Assembly: GCA_020073565.1 (NCBI GenBank)
Contig: JAIQEY010000001.1
Coordinates: 171,434 to 235,433 of the forward strand
Direction of reading: 5' to 3'
DNA: 64,000 nucleotides
Origin: Terriglobia bacterium
GTDB taxonomy: Bacteria; Acidobacteriota; Terriglobia; Terriglobales; Acidobacteriaceae
Shown: piece by piece, positions 1 through 8,766 of the stretch
Numbering within the stretch: position 1 is the stretch's first letter
How the letters are laid out: the number at the start of each line of letters is the position of its first letter
Notes under the pieces: generated by a model
What the model saw: the letters and a program-made list of their open reading frames with translations, nothing else
Databases searched by the model: none
Told to the model about the DNA's origin: nothing
Position numbers and translations under genes: made by a program

Positions 1-415
1 GGATGGGGCGGTTCGAAACCGAGCGGAGCGTCCACTTCCAATCGTCATCATCGGCGGGGCCGCGCAACGGGCCAAGCTGCATCGCCTCGAAGAGAGTGGT
101 CAGCGTCACATTGACCATGAGTTTGGAATCGGGACGGATGCCGATTCTCTCGCGTAACGAGGGCAGAAACGAGGGCGCGCTCACTTTCAGCGTGTAGGTG
201 CCCGGAAGAACGTTGGCGAGCGAGTAGAACCCCTTGTCGTCGGTGAAAACCTTCAGAGTCTGAAGCGCGGAGCCGAGGACTTCCACGGCCGCGCCCATCT
301 GAGGCACACCGGTGGAATTGCGAACGAACCCGGAGATCGAGCCTGGTCGGGCAGCGGACCAGGCCGGAAGCGCCAGGCTCACAGCGACCATGAGGAACCC
401 GAGCTTACGGATCAT
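1..415 (-). CDS. Carboxypeptidase-regulatory-like domain protein, C-terminus cut by window edge
   Basis: The minus strand is open from an ATG at 415 to the window edge, giving 138 residues. Residues 1-21 form a signal peptide (MIRKLGFLMVAVSLALPAWS, then A). The segment from about residue 25 (PGSISGFVRNSTGVPQ) to about 85 has the beta-sandwich pattern of the CarboxypepD_reg family: GxVRNSTGVPQxGAxVEV, then TDDKGFYS, then LPGTYTLKV. An Asp-rich patch (PADDDDW) follows. The AGAGGTGAT just upstream is an excellent ribosome binding site. It lies 30 bp downstream of the GWxTD gene on the same strand, so the two are probably co-transcribed. The protein is likely exported and cell-surface or periplasmic; the rest of the protein and its specific role cannot be seen. 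Confidence 0.75.
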   Translation of the reverse strand, partial: MIRKLGFLMVAVSLALPAWSAARPGSISGFVRNSTGVPQMGAAVEVLGSALQTLKVFTDDKGFYSLANVLPGTYTLKVSAPSFLPSLRERIGIRPDSKLMVNVTLTTLFEAMQLGPLRGPADDDDWKWTLRSVSNRPI

Positions 416-445
416 CTCCTATCACCTCTGGGGGCAGGCAGGCGG

Positions 446-2170
446 CTATTCTACAGCAAAAGTCGCCGTGGGATCGACCGTCTGCTTGGAAACGTTGTCG
501 TTCACCTTGATCTGGATCTTGTACAAACCCGGCTGCAAATTCGCCGCAGAGAGTGTTTTCTGCAACGTGACCTGCTCGCCAACGTTGCCCATCGTGTCGG
601 TGGACTCGACCGTGTGGATGACCGCCTTGTTGTTGGCATCCGTCACGTCGTACTCGATGGTGGCCGAGGCTTTGTGGGTCTTCTCGTCCACACCGAGATT
701 GTATACCTGCATCCAGAAATTCAACTTCTGATTGCGTTTGAAGGAAACCGGCTTGCCATCGGAGGGCGGAACGCGCGGACGGACCTTGGTGGTGCCGATG
801 ACAAAGTTTCCAGTGCCTACATTCTTGGCCGCTACCGGTTCCATCTGGTCGGCCACGATCAAAGTGGAGTTGCTGAGGCGGTCCTCGCTGAACTCGGGCA
901 CCGTGACACCGCGGCTCCAGGAGCCCTTGCGGTCTCCGTTTACGTCTTTGACCACGATGTCGAAGCGATAGAGGCCGGGCTTCAGCGGAAGCGCTTTCCA
1001 GTAGACCGACGAGTTTTCGGCCGTCCTGGGAAGAAGTTCGGCGGGGACGTCGACCTGGACCGTGTCTTCGAAGGTCTGGGCAATGCGCCCGCTCAGGGTG
1101 GTGACACGGCCGAAGATGTTCACCGTGCCGCGCTCAACGCCGTCTTTGTTCTGGAATGTTACGTCGCGGTTCTTGATCTGGATGGTGACGGGAACCAGCA
1201 CCGTGTCGCTAGTGACCTTCACGAAATCAGCCCGCACGTCGAAGGGCATCAGATTGACGTTGATCTTGTGAGTGACGACTTCTTCCAGGTCTTTGAACTT
1301 TACGGCCGGCGCCCGGCTGAGCTTGGCGAACTGTTCGAGGCGGTCAAATTGCTTGGTCTGCAGATCGTTGTTAAACGGCCCTGTCCCCAATTGCTCAAGG
1401 CCGCCGCCCTGAAAGCGGGAAGTCTTGTTGGCCATGCCCATCTGCTCGTAAAGAGTGAGACCCGCGTTCGGCGTGTACTTGAGCGCGTCTTTTTCGGAGC
1501 GGTCCATCGTCATGTGGTAATCGCCGCACATGCAGGTATCTACAAACTCGATAATAACTTCCTGGCCAATGCCTTCAAGGTACCGATAGCGCCACTGCTC
1601 GAAGGGGTAGGTCGAGGTCTCGCCGCCGCCTTCTTCCATGGGCCGATTATAGCTGCCGCCGGAGGGGTGCGACTCGATCTCGTCAGCCTTGCCGAAGACA
1701 ATATAGATGCGGCCGCGATCGGACTTCCAGCCGGGGATGCCCGCGGCAAAATGCTCGTTCGCGTAGGCGATGCGGGCGTAGTGCTCTTCTTTGAATTCGT
1801 TCTCTTCCGTGTCAGGGGTGGGATCGCGGCGCCCCCAGAAGGCCTCGATGAACTGGTCGCGCTCTTCGTCATTGGAGAGCTGCATGAAGGCGGAGCGCTC
1901 CTCGTCGGTGATGATCCAGCGGACGTCCTCGTCGAGCCACTTCCTAAACGTCTTGGAAAGCTCCTGCCGCAGGGACTTGGCGTTGGCCTTCTTCTGCTTT
2001 TCCGTGAGTGAGCGCTTCATCGGGTCAGCCTTGGTTCCCTCGGCAGACCCCTGCTCGCTGGAATCCTTCTTGTCCTGATCCTGGGCGAACGAGGTGAGCG
2101 GGAAGATCATGACCATCAGACCGGCCAGCACACTACTCAAAAAGCTATTGCGAAAACCTGTGGAGAGCAT
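446..2170 (-). CDS. GWxTD domain-containing secreted protein
   Basis: The protein has about 574 residues and a signal peptide (NSFLSSVLAGLMVMIFPLTSFAQ). It is followed by a charged linker and the GWxTD domain: WIITDEERSAFMQLSNDEER, then EAFWGRRDPTP, then GIPGWKSDRGRIYIVFGKAD. The namesake motif appears as GWKSD. The C-terminal half is beta-rich and repetitive, as in other Acidobacteriota GWxTD proteins. The ATG at 2170 places the signal peptide at the N-terminus; an in-frame TTG at 2191 is possible but has no better ribosome binding site. GWxTD proteins are common in Acidobacteriota and relatives, have no established biochemical role, and are presumed periplasmic or surface-associated. It probably forms an operon with the truncated gene downstream. 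Confidence 0.9.
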   Translation of the reverse strand: MLSTGFRNSFLSSVLAGLMVMIFPLTSFAQDQDKKDSSEQGSAEGTKADPMKRSLTEKQKKANAKSLRQELSKTFRKWLDEDVRWIITDEERSAFMQLSNDEERDQFIEAFWGRRDPTPDTEENEFKEEHYARIAYANEHFAAGIPGWKSDRGRIYIVFGKADEIESHPSGGSYNRPMEEGGGETSTYPFEQWRYRYLEGIGQEVIIEFVDTCMCGDYHMTMDRSEKDALKYTPNAGLTLYEQMGMANKTSRFQGGGLEQLGTGPFNNDLQTKQFDRLEQFAKLSRAPAVKFKDLEEVVTHKINVNLMPFDVRADFVKVTSDTVLVPVTIQIKNRDVTFQNKDGVERGTVNIFGRVTTLSGRIAQTFEDTVQVDVPAELLPRTAENSSVYWKALPLKPGLYRFDIVVKDVNGDRKGSWSRGVTVPEFSEDRLSNSTLIVADQMEPVAAKNVGTGNFVIGTTKVRPRVPPSDGKPVSFKRNQKLNFWMQVYNLGVDEKTHKASATIEYDVTDANNKAVIHTVESTDTMGNVGEQVTLQKTLSAANLQPGLYKIQIKVNDNVSKQTVDPTATFAVE

Positions 2171-2561
2171 AGAAGGGTCAAACCTCGCCAAACACTTCGA
2201 TGGGTTAATTCTATGTTCTCTGGATGCAACATAGCAAGGAAAAGTGGCCTGAGCTCAGCAATTTCCCTGATCCGGCAGCTTGTTTCTAAGCCGCTGAGGA
2301 GAGACGTGTTGCGAGCCGCAAGCGAGGTTCTGCCGGGCGGGAAAATGGCCTTGGGCAAGCTATAATGGAACGGGCTATGATTCCGACTCCTGGCCTTCTA
2401 GCTGCATGGCGCGGCCAGGTTGGCCGATTTGGGAACTTTCTCGCTGGTTGAAGCGTATCTATTCATGCGCAACCGGTGCGGGCTTCGCCGTTCTTTCACC
2501 AGGACTAGCGGGGCGAGGGGGTGCCTCGCGGGAGTTGGAAACCGGGCTCTCTGGAATCGCG
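2171..2561. other. Divergent intergenic region between GWxTD gene and adaptor gene
   Basis: About 390 bp lie between two divergently transcribed genes. A TATAAT hexamer at 2361-2366 could be the -10 element for the rightward gene, but no good -35 sits 16-18 bp upstream. The longest rightward reading frame begins at 2406. The adaptor protein itself starts convincingly only at 2562, where a membrane-anchor sequence begins. No conserved operator is visible. Confidence 0.4.
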
Positions 2562-3944
2562 ATGAAGACCTGGAAGAAAGTTCTGATTGGAATCGGCATT
2601 GCGCTCGCCCTTGGCATCATGGTCGGCGTGACCGTGTACCAGAGCCGGAAGAACCTGGTCACAGTGCAAACGGGCAAGGCGCAGAAGCAGGATCTGGCAT
2701 CGGTGGTCAGCGCGTCGGGTGAAGTCAAACCCAAGACGTACGTCAACATCGGCGCCAACGGTTTCGGCAAGATTATCGAGTTGCGGGTCAAGGAGGGTGA
2801 CCGCGTGAAGAAGGGGCAGTTATTGGCGCAGTTGGAGAACGTGCAGTCCTCCGCCGACGTCAATGCGACTCGAGCCTCCGTGCAGGCTGCCGAGACGGAC
2901 TCCGTCGCCGCCGACGCCGCCTTGCGAACTTCGCTCGCCGACCTGAATCGGGCCCGGTCCGATGCCGACCACGCCAAGCTGGATTGGGAACGCGCCCAAG
3001 GTCTTTACAAAGACGCGCTGATCGCCAAACAGGAGTACGACGCCAAGAAGGCGGTCTGGGAGTCTGCCGATGCGGGATTAGCTCAGGCGCAAGCGCGCGT
3101 TGCCCAAGCCAAGGCTCAGAAAGACTCCTCCGACAAACACATCGCGCAAAATCGCGCGAACCTGACGCGGGTCTCCGACGTATTACAAAAAACGACCTAT
3201 GTCGCGCCTTATGACGGCATTGTCACCAACCTTCCGGTTCGGCAGGGAGAGACGGTGGTCATGGGAATTCAGAATGCGCCGGGCAGCACGCTGATGACGA
3301 TCGCGGACATGTCGGTCATCACTTCGGAAGTAAAGGTGGATGAGACCGACATTGTGAATGTGAAGCTGGGCCAAACAGCCGAGGTGACGATCGATGCCAT
3401 CCCGCGCAAAGTGTTTCATGGGGTCGTGACCGAAATCGGCAATAACGCTATCGTGCGGTCGACCGGGGTGTCCACTTCTCAACAGACCTCGACCAGCCAG
3501 GAAGCCAAGGATTTCAAGGTGGTCGTAACGCTGCAGGATCCACCGTCTGATTTGCGCCCCGGGCTTTCGACGACCGCCAAGATCACGACCGCCACGCGCA
3601 GCAACGTGGTGACGATTCCCATTCAGGCGCTCACCGTCCGAAACAAGGCTGATTTGGAGCCGAAGGATGCGGGCAAGGGATCAGTGCAGGCGGCGAGCGC
3701 GCCTGTGGAGGCATCGAAGGAAAAAGACGAGATCCAAGGTGTGTTCGTAATCCGCCAAAAGAAGGCGGAATTCGTGCCGGTGGACACGGGCATTAGCGGC
3801 ACCACTGACATCGAGGTCATCAAGGGCCTGCAACCCGGGGATGAAGTCATCACTGGCAGCTACAAGGTTTTGCGCACCCTGAAGCCGGGGACGAGTGTCA
3901 AAGTAGATAACTCGACCCCGAAAAAAGAAGAAGAAAGCAGCTAG
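2562..3944 (+). CDS. HlyD/MacA-type efflux periplasmic adaptor
   Basis: The protein has 460 residues. An N-terminal membrane anchor (VLIGIGIALALGIMVGVTVY) precedes a membrane-fusion-protein core. The first half of the lipoyl domain is GEVKPKTYVNIGANGFGKI, then VKEGDRVKKGQLLAQLE. A long alpha-helical hairpin rich in Ala, Gln and Lys spans about residues 95-200. The returning lipoyl half is YVAPYDGIVTNLPVRQGETV, followed by a beta-barrel domain and a C-terminal membrane-proximal domain. Such adaptors bridge an inner-membrane transporter to an outer-membrane channel. The ATG at 2562 is preferred because it directly begins the anchor; the reading frame extends upstream to 2406 without a signal sequence. 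The ABC ATPase 130 bp downstream suggests a MacA-like role, but no permease follows. Confidence 0.9.
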   Translation: MKTWKKVLIGIGIALALGIMVGVTVYQSRKNLVTVQTGKAQKQDLASVVSASGEVKPKTYVNIGANGFGKIIELRVKEGDRVKKGQLLAQLENVQSSADVNATRASVQAAETDSVAADAALRTSLADLNRARSDADHAKLDWERAQGLYKDALIAKQEYDAKKAVWESADAGLAQAQARVAQAKAQKDSSDKHIAQNRANLTRVSDVLQKTTYVAPYDGIVTNLPVRQGETVVMGIQNAPGSTLMTIADMSVITSEVKVDETDIVNVKLGQTAEVTIDAIPRKVFHGVVTEIGNNAIVRSTGVSTSQQTSTSQEAKDFKVVVTLQDPPSDLRPGLSTTAKITTATRSNVVTIPIQALTVRNKADLEPKDAGKGSVQAASAPVEASKEKDEIQGVFVIRQKKAEFVPVDTGISGTTDIEVIKGLQPGDEVITGSYKVLRTLKPGTSVKVDNSTPKKEEESS

Positions 3945-4074
3945 ATAACGTTCTGCCTGCACAGACAGGGATTGCCGCGGCTGTACAGCCGGCGTCTAAC
4001 CTCTATCCGGCTGGAACGTCCAAGATAAGACGGCCATAGGAGAGCGCGTGCCCCAGCCGGAAAAGGAGAAGAAA

Positions 4075-4824
4075 ATGGCGACTGCCGAAATGCTCCCGAT
4101 CGAGAAACCAGCAGACTGGGCCGCGCCCAACTCGAGCATGATTTTGACCGAGGACCTGTGGAAGACCTACGACATGGGCTCGGAGCAGCAGGTGCATGCG
4201 CTGCGCGGAGTGAACCTCCGCATCCAGAGCAACGAATACGTTGCCATCATGGGTCCGTCGGGCTCGGGCAAGTCGACCCTGATGAACCTGATCGGCTGTC
4301 TCGACTCGCCCTCCAAGGGCCAGTACTGGCTGAACGGGCAACTCGTAAGCGAACTCGATGACGACGAGTTGGCCCGCATCCGCAATAAAGAGATTGGATT
4401 CGTGTTCCAGACGTTCAACCTGCTGGCCCGTGCTACCTCGCTGCACAACGTGGAACTGCCGCTGATCTACGCCGGTATGCCGGCGGAACAGAGAACTGCG
4501 CGCGCGAAAGAGGCTCTGACCGCGGTGGGCATGGAATCCCGTATGACCCACAAGCCCAACGAACTTTCCGGCGGACAGCGCCAGCGCGTGGCCATCGCCC
4601 GCGCTCTGGTGAACAAGCCCGCCATCATCCTGGCCGACGAACCCACCGGTAACCTCGACTCGCAAACTGGCAACGAGATCATGGCGTTGTTCGATCGTCT
4701 GCACGCCGAAGGCAATACGATCGTGCTGGTGACGCATGAACACGACATTGCCGAGTACGCCCACCGCATCGTCTCCATCCGCGACGGCGTGGTTGCCAAG
4801 GATGAGGTCAAGGGGCGTCGTTAA
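4075..4824 (+). CDS. ABC transporter ATP-binding protein, MacB/LolD-type
   Basis: The protein has about 249 residues. Walker A is GPSGSGKST (about residue 60), the Q-loop is VFQTFNLL, the signature is [10 protein letters not shown], Walker B is [13 protein letters not shown], and the switch His is LVTHEHD. This pattern ([19 protein letters not shown]) is that of the MacB/LolD/FtsE-like export ATPases. ATG at 4075 has GGAG six bases upstream. A GTG at 4048 with AGGAG five bases upstream is an equally well-formed alternative adding nine residues (MPQPEKEKK). It follows the adaptor gene with no intervening terminator. The expected FtsX/MacB-type permease is missing from the next 400 bp and the next gene is on the other strand, so the partner must be elsewhere. 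Confidence 0.93.
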   Translation: MATAEMLPIEKPADWAAPNSSMILTEDLWKTYDMGSEQQVHALRGVNLRIQSNEYVAIMGPSGSGKSTLMNLIGCLDSPSKGQYWLNGQLVSELDDDELARIRNKEIGFVFQTFNLLARATSLHNVELPLIYAGMPAEQRTARAKEALTAVGMESRMTHKPNELSGGQRQRVAIARALVNKPAIILADEPTGNLDSQTGNEIMALFDRLHAEGNTIVLVTHEHDIAEYAHRIVSIRDGVVAKDEVKGRR

Positions 4825-5226
4825 CGTTCAGCCGAGCCTTACTGGCTAAGCGCCTGCCCAAACTGTTGCAGGTGCGAACACTCTCTAGCCGACAACCGGT
4901 CTTGGAAGTTTTGGCGGAAGCGTGTGCGAGTCGAATCAGCACACAAACGTAGTTTCAAGAACTTGCGGAGCACGGGCGAGTGGCCCAGACGATCGAGGGT
5001 GCCCCACTCATTCGCGTTCTTTGCGAATGAGTGGGCGACTGCTGACCTCGACAAAACCCTCGACAGCACGACGCTTGATGTTCAACGCAGGTGCCCCAGG
5101 TCTCGCGGCTGTCGAGAATTGGGATTCCACGGTCGCGTCAGTTGGGCTTTGGTTTTAGGTCGTCGGGGAAACGGGGTGAACAGACCGTCTGCGTGGGATT
5201 CGATTACACGGATTTAATAAGGACTC
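4825..5226. other. Gene-free gap with one strong hairpin repeat
   Basis: About 400 bp lie between convergent genes, the ABC ATPase (plus) and the transpeptidase (minus). The only clear structure is the hairpin at 5003-5035, listed separately. The overlapping open frames of 78-97 codons here have no recognisable protein character. No permease remnant was recognised. Confidence 0.5.
5003..5035. repeat. REP-like hairpin, copy 1
   Basis: A perfect 13-bp stem (CCCACTCATTCGC pairing with GCGAATGAGTGGG) closes a 7-nt loop and is preceded by GGGTGC. A diverged copy with the same leading GGGTGCCCC and the same CTCAT/ATGAG core lies at 15031-15060. With no T-run after it, it is a poor intrinsic terminator but could act as a 3' mRNA-stabilising or convergent-transcription barrier element. 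Confidence 0.75.
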
Positions 5227-6462
5227 TTACTGCTGCTGTGTCGGCGGGGTGCTGACTTTCTCCAGATCCGGGGTGGGAGTTGTACCCGCGGCCCCGGCGA
5301 CGAAGAAGTTGTGGTCGTAGAGGTTGCGGTACATGCGTCCGGCGATTTCGGCGGCCTTGGGGCCGAAGGTAGGACGTCCGCCTTGGAGGAAGACGACCGT
5401 CACAATGCGTCCGATGTCGGTGTTGGCGTAGGAAGCGAACCATCCAAAGCGCGTACCGGCGTGCGAGCAGGTCCCAGTCTTGCCGAGAATGGATTCCTCA
5501 TTGAAATTCAGCCGCACGCTTCGAGCCGTGCCGTATTCGACCGCGCCCGCCATGCCGTCGGAGAGTTCTGGAATTGCGGGCTGGATGTCGAGATGCCGCT
5601 TGACCCGGGGCTGAAAGTTCGCGACCTCATCCGGCGTGTTAGGGTGCTGCAGGTAATAGAGCGTGCCGCCGTTTGAAATAGCCGTGACCAGCGCGCCCAG
5701 TTGCAGCGGGGTCATGGAGATGCCCTCGCCAAAGGAGCACATCTTGCCGACGCCGCCCAGCTTGGGCGAGATCTCTTCTTCCGGGTAAGCTCCGATGTGT
5801 TCGCCCGCGACGTGATAGCCGGCCAATTCGCCCAGTCCGTATTGATGCGCGTAGTAGCTGACCTTGTCGAAACCAAGTTTGCGTCCGACGGCCTCGAAGT
5901 ACGCATTGTTGGAGTGCGCCAGAGCTTCCGTGAGATTCATGCGGCTGCGGCGGCCAAGCTTTACTTCGGTGTCTTTGTCGATCAGGCCTTCGCTGAGCGC
6001 GGCCAGAGCCACGGAGAGCTTGATGGTGGAGCAGGGCTGGGCGCCGCTGGAGAGCGCGAGCTTCTGATTCACCATGGCCACGATGCGTCCGCTGGTCGGC
6101 TCGATCGCGACCACGGTGCCGTTCATGTTGCCGAGCGCGTCGATTGCAGCCTGGCGCACCGTTGGATCTTCACCCGCGGTGACGTCGCCTTCGGTAATCT
6201 CGGACGCGAACGAACTGGTGTGGAACCGCTCGTAATAACGATGGCGGCGGCGATGGGCAGTGGCCGAGGTCGAGCGCGGTGCGCGCCCGCGGGCAAGGCT
6301 CCGCATGTGCTTCCGGGCGTGCTGACTTTCGGTGACCGCGTGAGACTTGGAGCGCGGTGTAAGTGCGCGCGGATTTACGCTGGCGGCGATGGCTCCCGCT
6401 TCCAGCAATAAGGTCAACCCTAGAAACAGTGCAAGACTGTAGAACCAGCGTGCGAACTTCAC
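5227..6462 (-). CDS. Small penicillin-binding transpeptidase-domain protein
   Basis: The protein has 411 residues with an N-terminal hydrophobic anchor or signal (YSLALFLGLTLLLEAGAIAA) and a basic, Ser/Arg/His-rich linker to about residue 80. A transpeptidase domain follows with all three active-site motifs in order: S145-T-I-K148, S184-N-N186 and K328-T-G330. The large N-terminal PBP dimerisation domain of class B PBPs is absent. This makes it similar in size to class D beta-lactamase-like or short elongation-type transpeptidases. It presumably acts on peptidoglycan in the periplasm; beta-lactamase activity cannot be excluded from sequence. The start is GTG at 6462 with a weak ribosome binding site. 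It is monocistronic, 2.3 kb from the ftsZ end of the division cluster. Confidence 0.85.
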   Translation of the reverse strand: MKFARWFYSLALFLGLTLLLEAGAIAASVNPRALTPRSKSHAVTESQHARKHMRSLARGRAPRSTSATAHRRRHRYYERFHTSSFASEITEGDVTAGEDPTVRQAAIDALGNMNGTVVAIEPTSGRIVAMVNQKLALSSGAQPCSTIKLSVALAALSEGLIDKDTEVKLGRRSRMNLTEALAHSNNAYFEAVGRKLGFDKVSYYAHQYGLGELAGYHVAGEHIGAYPEEEISPKLGGVGKMCSFGEGISMTPLQLGALVTAISNGGTLYYLQHPNTPDEVANFQPRVKRHLDIQPAIPELSDGMAGAVEYGTARSVRLNFNEESILGKTGTCSHAGTRFGWFASYANTDIGRIVTVVFLQGGRPTFGPKAAEIAGRMYRNLYDHNFFVAGAAGTTPTPDLEKVSTPPTQQQ

Positions 6463-6861
6463 TTAGAACCGTCCCCGGAAGTACTTGCCCAATCTATTGT
6501 GTGCAAGAATCTCGCCAATTGCCAAGGCAGCAGCGGTACTTGCAACTATTCGATAGTAGGGGAGTTAGGGGCCAGAGCGCAATCGCAAAATATACCCGCG
6601 TTCGCCTCTCATTAGCGGATGTAAGTTGTTGAATCAAATATCGTTATTGCGATTGAATCGAGGTACGAACCCTTTGGTAACATAGGCTTCAGGTTACCTT
6701 CCAAGGTACCCCCGTACGCTGAAACGAATTGCACACCCGGTGTGGACCCGAGAGCCATGCCGGGTTGGGACGTCCAAGAAAACTGGCGCGGATGGCAAAC
6801 CGTTGCACTAGCCTGCAAGTTTTCTGAACATTTTCTGACAAACCAATTCTTCGAGGATTTC
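6463..6861. other. Divergent intergenic region upstream of DUF885 gene
   Basis: About 400 bp separate two divergent genes. The frame of the rightward gene opens at 6742, but the encoded first 40 residues are not signal-like; the true start is at 6862. An imperfect palindrome (GGTAAC and GGTTACC arms with a short spacer) lies around 6675-6700. Nothing else recognisable. Confidence 0.4.
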
Positions 6862-8682
6862 ATGGTGCGAATATCGCTGGTGGTGGCATCGATGAGTCTG
6901 CTGGTTCCGGCGCTTGCTTATGGCGCGGCACAGAGTCTGGAGGAGCGGCGGGCGCAATTGCAGCGCTTGCTGGCCGACGAATGGGAGTACACGCTTCGCA
7001 CTCAGCCAGAGCTGGCGACGCACGTAGGCGACGATCGCTACAACGATCGGCTCAGCGATTTCTCAGACAAGGCAATTGCCGATGATCTGCAGCACGCCCG
7101 CAATGTCTTGCGTCGTTTTCAGGCGATCGACGTCACCGGGTTCCCGGAACAGGAGGTGCTCAACCGCGAGCTGATGGCTCGGCAGTTGGCGGAGACTCTG
7201 AAAGTCGCGCAGTTCAAAGACTGGGAGATGCCCGCGACGCAGTTCGAAGGTGTCCACCTGAGGTACGCTTCCCTGCCCTTCGACACTCCGTTTCGCAACG
7301 TGAAGGACTACGAAAACTATCGCGCGCGCCTGCAGCAGATTCCGCGCGTGCTCGAACAGGCGACCGACCACATGCGGCAAGGGCTGCGCGACCACCTGAT
7401 GCCGCCGAAATATCTGCTGGAGAAAGTAGCCGGGCAGGCCCAGGGAATCGCGGATAGTCCGCTGGACAAGAGTCCGTTCACGAGCCCGCTGAGGAAATCT
7501 CCCGACACAATTTCTGAACCGGAACGAACGCGGCTCCGCGAAAGCATTGAGAGTGTGGTGAAGAGCGAGGTTGCGCCGGCCTATGCGAAGTTCGCCAAGT
7601 TTGTTCGAGAGGAGTACGCGCCTCACGGGCGGCCGGAGGCAGGCATCTGGGCGTTGCCCAATGGCGACGTTCGGTACGCCGTGGCGGTGGAACACCAGAC
7701 AACCAGTAAATTGACGCCGGAGCAGATTCACCAGTTGGGCTTAAAGAGCGTGGCGCAGATCGAAGCCGACATGCTCAAGATCGCCCAGGCTCAAGGCTTC
7801 AAGGATCTGAGATCCTTCAACGCGCATATCCGGCAGGACCCGGCCCTGCGCGCGAAATCGGGACAGCAACTGCTCGATCTGTACACCCAATATCGCGATC
7901 AGATGTACAAGAAGCTGCCGGAAATTTTCGGCAGACTTCCCAAGAACAAGCTGGACGTGGTGCCGATGGAATCGTTTCGCAGCGCCGACAGCGTGCCCGC
8001 GGATTACTCGATCGGCGCAGGAGATGGATCGCGGCCGGGAAGAATTAATGTCAACGAATACGCGCCGGAGAAGCGACTGTTGCTAAACGTGGAGGCGATC
8101 GCGTACCACGAAGGCGTGCCGGGGCATCACCTGCAATTTTCAATTGCGCAGGAACTTACGGACCTGCCGCCGTTCCGCAAATATGACCTCGACGTGAACG
8201 CCTACACCGAAGGATGGGCGTTCTACTCCGAGCGCCTGGGAAAAGAGTTGGGCTTCTATACCGACCCGTACAGCGAATACGGACGGCTCGAAAACGAGAT
8301 GTGGCGAGCAGTGCGGTGGGTGGTCGATACCGGTGTGCACTCCAAACACTGGTCGCGGCAGAAGATGGTGGACTTCTTCCACGAGCGCACGGCCATGGAC
8401 GATCAGAATATTGAGACAGAGGTCGATCGTTACATCGCGTGGCCGGCCCAGGCGCTCTCCTACAAAATGGGACAGATGAAGATCATGGAACTGCGAGGCA
8501 AGGCGCACCGCGAGTTGGGCGAGAAATTCGATCTGCGCAGATTCCATGACGCGGTGCTCGACCAAGGGCCGCTGCCACTCGACATTCTGGAAACGAAGAT
8601 CAACGCGTGGATCGCGGCGACGCAAGCAGCGCCTGCACAACCCGTGACTCCGGCATCGCAGCCAGCACCGGCAATGCAGTGA
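6862..8682 (+). CDS. DUF885 family secreted metallopeptidase-like protein
   Basis: The protein has 606 residues. The signal peptide is MVRISLVVASMSLLVPALAYGAAQ. The mature part matches the DUF885 family: DDRYNDRLSDFSD near the N-terminus, and the family's metal-binding-like helix AYHEGVPGHHLQ near residue 420. It is followed by YTEGWAFYSERL and later MVDFFHERTAM with CG-free YIAWPAQALSYKMG. The HEGVPGHH block resembles an HExxxxH zinc site and the family is treated as a putative peptidase, though activity is little studied. The start at 6862 (GAGG five bases upstream) is chosen because it begins the signal peptide. A short Ala/Pro/Gln-rich tail (QAAPAQPVTPASQPAPAMQ) ends the protein. It is not obviously in an operon. 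Confidence 0.9.
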   Translation: MVRISLVVASMSLLVPALAYGAAQSLEERRAQLQRLLADEWEYTLRTQPELATHVGDDRYNDRLSDFSDKAIADDLQHARNVLRRFQAIDVTGFPEQEVLNRELMARQLAETLKVAQFKDWEMPATQFEGVHLRYASLPFDTPFRNVKDYENYRARLQQIPRVLEQATDHMRQGLRDHLMPPKYLLEKVAGQAQGIADSPLDKSPFTSPLRKSPDTISEPERTRLRESIESVVKSEVAPAYAKFAKFVREEYAPHGRPEAGIWALPNGDVRYAVAVEHQTTSKLTPEQIHQLGLKSVAQIEADMLKIAQAQGFKDLRSFNAHIRQDPALRAKSGQQLLDLYTQYRDQMYKKLPEIFGRLPKNKLDVVPMESFRSADSVPADYSIGAGDGSRPGRINVNEYAPEKRLLLNVEAIAYHEGVPGHHLQFSIAQELTDLPPFRKYDLDVNAYTEGWAFYSERLGKELGFYTDPYSEYGRLENEMWRAVRWVVDTGVHSKHWSRQKMVDFFHERTAMDDQNIETEVDRYIAWPAQALSYKMGQMKIMELRGKAHRELGEKFDLRRFHDAVLDQGPLPLDILETKINAWIAATQAAPAQPVTPASQPAPAMQ

Positions 8683-8690
8683 GAAAGTCC

Positions 8691-8757
8691 CAGGTGTCAG
8701 GTGTCAGGTCACAGGTCACACCTTCTGCTCTGGGCTGGCCTTTCCTGAGACCTGAAA
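8691..8757. repeat. Iterated CAGGTGT/CAGGTCA repeat
   Basis: The gap between the DUF885 gene and ftsZ (convergent) holds four tandem-like units, CAGGTGT twice then CAGGTCA twice, at 8691-8722. A partial inverted counterpart (CTGAGACCTGAAACC) lies at 8745-8757. It is one of several iterated-heptamer repeats in this window. Confidence 0.55.
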
Positions 8758-8766
8758 CCCTTGTGT

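Noticed and set aside
614..2011. 465-codon open frame on the plus strand
   Set aside because: Lies wholly antisense to the GWxTD gene; high GC creates long shadow frames. The translation has no domain character.
5003..5035. Hairpin as intrinsic terminator of the ABC ATPase gene
   Set aside because: No T-run on either strand, and it is 180 bp past the stop codon; treated as a repeat.
8691..8722. Possible CRISPR-like direct repeats
   Set aside because: Units are 7-8 bp and contiguous, without spacers; they are iterated heptamers, not a CRISPR array. The same applies to 20287, 21513, 28355 and 60641.
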